Assembly (NCBI RefSeq): GCF_019049675.1
Contig: NZ_JAFMOW010000049.1
Location: forward strand, 30,471 to 94,470
Direction: 5' to 3'
DNA length: 64,000 bases
DNA from: Rahnella bonaserana
Lineage (GTDB): Bacteria; Pseudomonadota; Gammaproteobacteria; Enterobacterales; Enterobacteriaceae
Below, piece after piece: positions 58,660 to 64,000 of the stretch (positions within the stretch are counted from its first letter, which is position 1; the number at the start of each line of letters is the position of its first letter). The notes under the pieces are model-generated. The model was not told the DNA's origin, did not search any database, and was given only the letters and a program-made list of their open reading frames with translations. A program made the position numbers and the translations under genes.

Positions 58660-58925
58660 AGTCGGGAACCATTTGGCGATGAAATCAGAAGCGCGATAGT
58701 AGCAGAAAAAGGGCGTAATGGCGAAATCGCGGTGAATGACCATCAGGTTTTATCAGCCAGAATAAACGTCTGCAAAAGCCAGGTGCCAGCCTGAAATTTA
58801 TGGCAAATAGATTTCATTCGGCGAATTATTTTGTCAACTTTTCGTGACAGTCTCTTCTTCCTGTGTACATGAAAGAGTATTATGACTGCAGCGATTTCCG
58901 CACCGGCAGAAAAAGGTCAACACTG

Positions 58926-60500
58926 ATGCGACTGGAAGTTTTTTGCGAAGACCGCCTGGGTCTCACCCGTGAACTCCTCGATTTACTGGTTTTACGCAGT
59001 ATTGATTTACGCGGTATCGAGATTGCCTCGATTGGCCGCATTTACCTGAATTTTTCCCAACTGGATTTTGATACCTTTCGCGCCCTGATGGCTGAAATCC
59101 GCCGTATCGACGGTGTAACGGATGTCCGTACCGTGACGTTCATGCCTTCCGAACGCGAGCATCGGGCGTTGCGCGCTTTGCTGGTTTCCATGCCGGAACC
59201 GGTTTTTTCCATTGATATGAAAGGCAAAGTTGAGCAGGCCAACCCGGCTGCGATGGCCTTATTTGAACTCGATGAAGATAAAATCCGCAATGTGACGGCG
59301 GCGAACCTGATCACCGGTTACAACGTCACGCGCTGGCTGGAAAGTGATAATGCGCAGCCGCACTCCGAACGTATTGTGATCCGCAGTCAGGATTTCCTGA
59401 TGGACCTCACGCCAATCCACGTTGACGATGAAGACGCTAAAGGCGGAATTGCCGGTGCGGTTGTGATGCTCAAATCGGCAGCCCGTATGGGCCGTCAGTT
59501 GCAGGATTTAACGGTTAACGACGACAGCGAATTCGACCATATCGTTGCGGTCAGCACAAAAATGCGTCACGTACTGGATCAGGCGCGCAAACTCGCGATG
59601 CTGGATGCGCCGCTGCTGATTGTCGGCGATACCGGCACCGGGAAAGATTTGCTGGCGCATGCCTGCCATGTGCGCAGCGCACGCGGTAAAAAGCCGTTCC
59701 TTGGACTTAACTGTGCATCGCTGCCGGATGACGTGGTAGAAAGCGAACTGTTTGGTTATGCCGCCGGTGCTTATCCGAATGCGCTCGAAGGTAAAAAAGG
59801 CTTCTTCGAGCAGGCAAACGGTGGTTCGGTGCTGCTGGATGAAATCGGTGAAATGTCACCGAGAATGCAGATCAAACTGCTGCGTTTCCTCAATGACGGT
59901 ACATTCCGTCGCGTGGGCGAAGAACACGAGGTGAAAGTGGATGTGCGCGTGATGTGCGCCACCCAGAAAAACCTGGTGGAACTGGTGCAGCGCGGTGAGT
60001 TTCGTGAAGATTTGTATTACCGCCTGAACGTACTGAGTCTGACGTTGCCGCCGTTGCGTGAACGTCCTGCCGACGTCATGCCTTTGACCGAACTGTTTGT
60101 GGCGCGCTTCTCCGATGAGCAGGGAATGCCACGACCAAAACTGTCGCCACAGCTGGCCAATTACCTCACCCATTACGGCTGGCCGGGTAACGTACGTCAG
60201 CTCAAAAATGCGATTTACCGCGCACTGACACAGCTGGAAGGCGGCGAACTGCGACCGCAGGATATTGTTCTGCCGGACTTTGACGCAGCAGTGACCATTG
60301 GTGAGGAAGCGCTGAACGGTTCTCTTGACGAGATCAGCAAACGTTTCGAACGTTCCGTGCTGACCCGCCTTTACCGCACTTATCCGAGTACGCGAAAACT
60401 GGCGAAGCGTCTGGGCGTATCGCATACGGCCATCGCTAATAAATTGCGGGAATACGGCCTCAGCAGCCGTCGCGGCGAAACGGGCGAAAGCGAAGAATAA
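58926..60500 (+). CDS. tyrR: aromatic amino acid regulator TyrR
   Basis: TyrR represses or activates genes of aromatic amino acid synthesis and transport in response to tyrosine, phenylalanine and tryptophan. The 524-residue protein has an N-terminal ACT domain (1-70) and a PAS domain (about 78-185). The AAA+ domain carries Walker A GDTGTGKD at 234-241, with FGYAAGAYP in place of the sigma-54-contact GAFTGA. A C-terminal helix-turn-helix follows (TRKLAKRLGVSHTAIANKL). The start MRLEVFCEDR at 58926 is the family start; 21 further codons upstream are unlikely. It is about ten residues longer than E. coli TyrR at the C-terminus. Confidence 0.97.
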   Translation: MRLEVFCEDRLGLTRELLDLLVLRSIDLRGIEIASIGRIYLNFSQLDFDTFRALMAEIRRIDGVTDVRTVTFMPSEREHRALRALLVSMPEPVFSIDMKGKVEQANPAAMALFELDEDKIRNVTAANLITGYNVTRWLESDNAQPHSERIVIRSQDFLMDLTPIHVDDEDAKGGIAGAVVMLKSAARMGRQLQDLTVNDDSEFDHIVAVSTKMRHVLDQARKLAMLDAPLLIVGDTGTGKDLLAHACHVRSARGKKPFLGLNCASLPDDVVESELFGYAAGAYPNALEGKKGFFEQANGGSVLLDEIGEMSPRMQIKLLRFLNDGTFRRVGEEHEVKVDVRVMCATQKNLVELVQRGEFREDLYYRLNVLSLTLPPLRERPADVMPLTELFVARFSDEQGMPRPKLSPQLANYLTHYGWPGNVRQLKNAIYRALTQLEGGELRPQDIVLPDFDAAVTIGEEALNGSLDEISKRFERSVLTRLYRTYPSTRKLAKRLGVSHTAIANKLREYGLSSRRGETGESEE

Positions 60501-60529
60501 TCTGCTTATCCGCAACGGTGCCCAATAAA

Positions 60530-60560
60530 AAAGCAACGGATTGCTCCGTTGCTTTTTTTC
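60530..60560. terminator. bidirectional terminator between tyrR and tpx
   Basis: The stem GCAACGGA/TCCGTTGC with loop TTGC is flanked by AAAAAA and TTTTTTT. Confidence 0.93.
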
Positions 60561-60584
60561 ATCTGTTGCCTGTGAAAGCAGAAA

Positions 60585-61088
60585 TTACTTCAGCACAGCC
60601 AGCGCAGATTCATAATCAGGTTCAGTGGTGATTTCGTTCACCAGTTCGCTGTACAGCACGTTGTCCTGACCATCCAGAACCACAACCGCACGGGCAGTCA
60701 GACCAGACAATGCGCCATCGGTGATGCCCACGCCGTAGTCAGATTTAAAATCACCGCCACGCAGGGTAGACAGCGTGACGACGTTAGACAGGCCTTCTGC
60801 ACCGCAGAAACGTGACTGCGCGAACGGCAGATCAGAAGAGATGCACAGCACAACTGTGTTCTCGATTTCACCCGCCAGCTGGTTGAATTTACGCACGGAG
60901 GTGGCGCAGACGCCGGTATCAATGCTTGGGAAAATGTTCAGGACTTTACGTTTGCCTGCAAAGCTGCTCAGGCTGACATCAGAAAGGTCTTTTGCGACCA
61001 GGCTGAAAGGCTTGGCGACGTCGCCTTTTTGTGGGATTTTGCCCGCAACGCTTACCGGGTTGCTCTGAAAGTGTACTGTCTGGGTCAT
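60585..61088 (-). CDS. tpx: thiol peroxidase Tpx
   Basis: This 167-residue atypical 2-Cys peroxiredoxin, periplasm-associated in E. coli, prefers alkyl hydroperoxides. The peroxidatic Cys61 is in [13 protein letters not shown] and the resolving Cys95 in SRFCGAEGL, both at the E. coli positions. It lies between tyrR and ycjG, as in E. coli, and is divergent from ycjG. Confidence 0.97.
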   Translation of the reverse strand: MTQTVHFQSNPVSVAGKIPQKGDVAKPFSLVAKDLSDVSLSSFAGKRKVLNIFPSIDTGVCATSVRKFNQLAGEIENTVVLCISSDLPFAQSRFCGAEGLSNVVTLSTLRGGDFKSDYGVGITDGALSGLTARAVVVLDGQDNVLYSELVNEITTEPDYESALAVLK

Positions 61089-61224
61089 GATTATTTCCTA
61101 TGTCCATTGGAGTCAAACGGCTTCCAGTTTAGGGTAACAATGCTATGTTGGATATAGATTATTTGTTAATTACTTGTATCTATTGATTGTATCCCACAGG
61201 GCGCATTTCACTATTGGAGACGCT

Positions 61225-62202
61225 ATGAGAAGTGTTCGCTTTTATCCGGAAGCCTGGCCGCTACATACGCCGTTTGTGATCTCTCGCGGAACCCGCACCG
61301 AAGCCCGCGTTGTGGCAGTTGAAATTGAAGAAAATGGTATTCGCGGGATTGGCGAATGTACGCCGTATCCGCGTTATGACGAAAGCGAAAGCTCGGTAAT
61401 GGCACAAATTGCCAGCGTGGTAACCGCCATTGAGCAGGGTGCCAGTCGCGAACGGCTGCAACATTTGCTGCCGGCAGGCGCTGCAAGAAACGCGCTCGAC
61501 TGCGCGTTGTGGAATCTGGAATCTCAGACCCGCGGGCTGAATTTATGGCAACTGACCGCCACTGAACCACTGGCGTCGGTCAGTATGGCGCAGACCGTGA
61601 GCATTGGTACGCCGGAAGCGATGGCACAAGCCGCGCTGGCGCTGCAAAAGCAGGGCGCAACGTTGCTGAAAATTAAACTCGACGATCGTCTGATCGCCGA
61701 AAGGCTGGTGGCTGTGCGCGCTGCCGTTCCCAATGCTTCGCTGATCGTCGATGCCAACGAAGCCTGGCAAAGCGACGGACTGGCGGCTCGTTGTCAGTTA
61801 CTGGCCGATTTAGGGATTCTGATGCTCGAACAGCCCCTTCCGGCGGGTGAAGATTCCGCGCTGGAGAACTTCATCCATCCTCTGCCAATTTGTGCTGATG
61901 AAAGCTGTCATACCATTGAGGGTTTGCCGGCACTGAAAAATCGTTATGACATGATCAACATTAAGCTGGATAAAACCGGCGGTCTGACCGGCGCACTCCT
62001 GCTGGCGCAGGCAGCCCGTGAGACGGGATTTGATATCATGCTTGGCTGCATGTTGTGTACCTCGCGTGCCATTCGCGCCGCACTTCCGCTCACCGCAGGC
62101 GCAAAATTTGTCGATCTCGATGGCCCGACCTGGCTGGCGCAGGATGTCGAACCCGCACTGAAGTTTCATTGCGGTGGCATTGATATCGCCGGTTCTGACT
62201 GA
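61225..62202 (+). CDS. ycjG: L-Ala-D/L-Glu epimerase YcjG
   Basis: This enolase-superfamily enzyme epimerises L-Ala-D-Glu to L-Ala-L-Glu during recycling of murein peptides. The 325-residue protein keeps Lys151 and Lys247 as the two acid/base residues and Asp176, Glu202 and Asp225 as metal ligands, the same numbers as in E. coli. The start MRSVRFYPEAW at 61225 has TTGGAG; the frame to 61174 is unlikely. mppA, which delivers murein tripeptide, lies just downstream, which supports a murein-recycling context. Confidence 0.96.
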   Translation: MRSVRFYPEAWPLHTPFVISRGTRTEARVVAVEIEENGIRGIGECTPYPRYDESESSVMAQIASVVTAIEQGASRERLQHLLPAGAARNALDCALWNLESQTRGLNLWQLTATEPLASVSMAQTVSIGTPEAMAQAALALQKQGATLLKIKLDDRLIAERLVAVRAAVPNASLIVDANEAWQSDGLAARCQLLADLGILMLEQPLPAGEDSALENFIHPLPICADESCHTIEGLPALKNRYDMINIKLDKTGGLTGALLLAQAARETGFDIMLGCMLCTSRAIRAALPLTAGAKFVDLDGPTWLAQDVEPALKFHCGGIDIAGSD

Positions 62203-62335
62203 ATTTTATCCCCTGCAAAGGCGGTTTTGTGCGCGAAGGCAAATCTGTAATGATTTCTTATAGGGGATTACGGCAGGTAATGATAAAACTCCTGAATGTT
62301 TCAGGGCGCAGCCCTTTGTCCGTTCAGGAGAATTT

Positions 62336-63970
62336 ATGCCGCAGGGAAAATCATTTCCGCTTTTATCTTATTCCGCATGCGCCGCGCTGGTGGCACTGAC
62401 TCTCGGTCAGGCTATTGCCGCTCAGGTTCCCGCCGGTACACAACTTGCCGCAAAACAGGAAATTGTCCGCCACATTAAAGACGAACCCGCGTCGCTTGAT
62501 CCTGCGAAAGTGGTGGGTTTACCTGAGGCACAGGTCGCCCGTGATTTGTTCGAAGGGCTGGTGAATCAGGATGCGACCGGTAAAAGTGTTCCGGGCGTCG
62601 CCGAAAGCTGGCAAAACCAGAACAACCAGGTATTCCTTTTCACCCTGCGCAAAGATGCCAGATGGTCGAACGGGGATCCGGTCACGGCGCAGGATTTTGT
62701 CTACAGCTGGCAGCGACTGGTCGATCCTAAAGGTTCGGCGACCGGTGCCTGGTTCGCTGCGCTGGCCGGAATTTCTAACGCCGATGCCATCATCGCCGGA
62801 AAAATGCCGGTAGAAAAACTGGGCGTGACCGCCGTCAGCCCGACGCTCTTACGTGTCACGCTGGATAAACCCGTACCGTATTTTGTCAGCCTGCTGGCGA
62901 ACTTCAGCTTGTTCCCGGTGCATAAAGCCACAGTGGAAAAATGGGGTGATGACTGGACCAAACAGGGCAATCTGGTCGGAAACGGCGCGTATGTGCTGAA
63001 AGACCGCGTGGTAAACGAAAAGCTGGTGCTGGAACCTAATCCGCATTACTGGGATCACGCGCACACCGTACTGACCAAAGTCACCTTCGTGCCGATCAAC
63101 AAAGAATCCAGCGCGACCAAGCGTTATCTGGCCGACGACATTGATATCACGGAATCTTTCCCGAAAGACCAGTACAAAAAGCTGATGCATGATTTACCGG
63201 GCCAGGTTTACACGCCATATCAGCTTGGCACTTACTATTACGCTTTCAACACGAAGCGCGCACCGACAGACGACGCGCGCGTTCGCAAGGCGCTTTCCCT
63301 GAGTATCGACCGCAAAATCATCGCGGAAAAAGTGCTGGGTACCGGCGAAAAACCCGCGTGGCGTTTTACCCCCGACGTCACCAATGGTTTCAAACCGGCC
63401 GAAAGCGAACTGCAACAGTATTCGCAGGATGAGCTGAATGCACAGGCGAAAAGTCTGCTGGCGGCGGCAGGTTATGGTCCGTCAAAACCGTTGCATCTGA
63501 CGCTGCTGTACAACACGTCTGAAAGCCATCAGAAGATTGCCATCGCGGTGGCATCGATGTGGAAAAAGACGCTGGGTGCGGATGTTAAGCTGGTGAATCA
63601 GGAATGGAAAACGTATATCGACAGCCGTAATACCGGCAATTTTGATGTGATCCGCGCTTCCTGGGTCGGGGATTACAACGAAGCGTCGACATTCCTGTCG
63701 CTGCTGACCTCCACGCATAATGGCAATATCAGCAAATTCAGCAATGCGGAATACGACAAAGTGATTGCCGATGCCAGCCGTGAAACACGCGAGGCACGCC
63801 GTAATGATGATTACAACAAGGCCGAGCAGATCATTGCCACAGAAGCCCCGATTGCGCCGATTTACCAGTACACCAACGGGCGTTTGATCAAACCGTGGGT
63901 GAAAGGATACCCGATCACCAATCCGGAAGACGTCGCTTACAGCCAGGAAATGTACATCATTAAGCATTAA
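62336..63970 (+). CDS. mppA: murein tripeptide-binding protein MppA
   Basis: This periplasmic binding protein, of the OppA family, brings L-Ala-gamma-D-Glu-meso-diaminopimelate to the Opp permease. The 544-residue precursor has a Sec signal (cleaved near residues 28-29). The mature part is closer to E. coli MppA than to OppA: VRHIKDEPASLDPAKVVGLP, TGEKPAWRFTPDVTNGF and the C-terminus IYQYTNGRLIKPW. CAGGAG precedes the ATG. In E. coli mpaA and ycjY/Z lie between ycjG and mppA; here the two are neighbours. Confidence 0.95.
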   Translation: MPQGKSFPLLSYSACAALVALTLGQAIAAQVPAGTQLAAKQEIVRHIKDEPASLDPAKVVGLPEAQVARDLFEGLVNQDATGKSVPGVAESWQNQNNQVFLFTLRKDARWSNGDPVTAQDFVYSWQRLVDPKGSATGAWFAALAGISNADAIIAGKMPVEKLGVTAVSPTLLRVTLDKPVPYFVSLLANFSLFPVHKATVEKWGDDWTKQGNLVGNGAYVLKDRVVNEKLVLEPNPHYWDHAHTVLTKVTFVPINKESSATKRYLADDIDITESFPKDQYKKLMHDLPGQVYTPYQLGTYYYAFNTKRAPTDDARVRKALSLSIDRKIIAEKVLGTGEKPAWRFTPDVTNGFKPAESELQQYSQDELNAQAKSLLAAAGYGPSKPLHLTLLYNTSESHQKIAIAVASMWKKTLGADVKLVNQEWKTYIDSRNTGNFDVIRASWVGDYNEASTFLSLLTSTHNGNISKFSNAEYDKVIADASRETREARRNDDYNKAEQIIATEAPIAPIYQYTNGRLIKPWVKGYPITNPEDVAYSQEMYIIKH

Positions 63971-64000
63971 AATTTCCGGCATAAAAAGCGCCCGCTGCAC
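63971..64000 (+). other. window end, possible first half of a terminator after mppA
   Basis: AAAAAGCGCCCGC near the end resembles the left arm of a hairpin whose right arm would lie outside the window. Confidence 0.3.

Overview
The window is a stretch of chromosome from an enterobacterium of the order Enterobacterales, most like Yersiniaceae (Rahnella, Serratia or Ewingella type). Most proteins can be read as close relatives of Escherichia coli K-12 proteins and many blocks keep the E. coli gene order. The intergenic regions also carry the long palindromic repeats typical of Yersinia and Serratia relatives. I see no rRNA, tRNA, CRISPR array, complete insertion sequence or integrase gene.

Layout. 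Positions 1-2.9 kb hold the first two genes (and the first codons of a third) of a desferrioxamine-type hydroxamate siderophore operon on the minus strand, behind a promoter overlapped by two Fur boxes and preceded by a near-perfect CRP palindrome. Positions 3.5-9.3 kb hold pykA, hexR, zwf and eda (lower glycolysis and the pentose-phosphate/Entner-Doudoroff branch with their own repressor), with HexR-like boxes, followed by yoaB. Positions 9.4-21.3 kb are core genes: yoaA, tsaB, slp, fadD, rnd, minCDE, ycgL, an MltB-type lytic transglycosylase, ycgM and ycgN.

Positions 21.3-27.3 kb are an AT-rich accessory island at the place where E. coli carries hlyE/umuDC between ycgN and dsbB. It has a gtrA-gtrB-(gtrC-like) operon for periplasmic glucosylation of a surface glycan, a small glycine-rich reading frame that resembles a phage tail-fibre tip, a 7-bp tandem repeat, and an OafA-type O-acyltransferase. 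Two gene-poor stretches flank these genes. This is the part most likely to hold undescribed biology.

Positions 27.4-34.4 kb return to the backbone: an IraP-like anti-adaptor, an AI-2E family membrane protein, a 33-residue membrane protein, dsbB, nhaB, fadR and ycgB. Positions 35-39.7 kb hold dadA-dadX (D-alanine catabolism, with a CRP site), a Bcr/CflA-type drug exporter and nadE. Positions 40-50.3 kb hold ydiY, a DUF1471 protein, the stress/nitrogen-starvation pair yeaG-yeaH (with a sigma-54 promoter), mipA, yeaE, yeaD, gapA, msrB and yeaC. Positions 50.4-57.8 kb hold pncA, ansA, sppA, ydjA, topB, ynjH and nudG; selD, which lies between ydjA and topB in E. coli, is missing. Positions 57.8-64 kb hold xthA, tyrR, tpx, ycjG and mppA.

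Functional links: HexR probably controls pykA, zwf and eda from within its own cluster. FadR (encoded at 31.9 kb) probably controls fadD (13.3 kb) through a recognisable operator. YcgB (SpoVR family) and the YeaG kinase/YeaH pair, whose families usually act together, lie 8 kb apart. YcjG and MppA are partners in murein peptide recycling.
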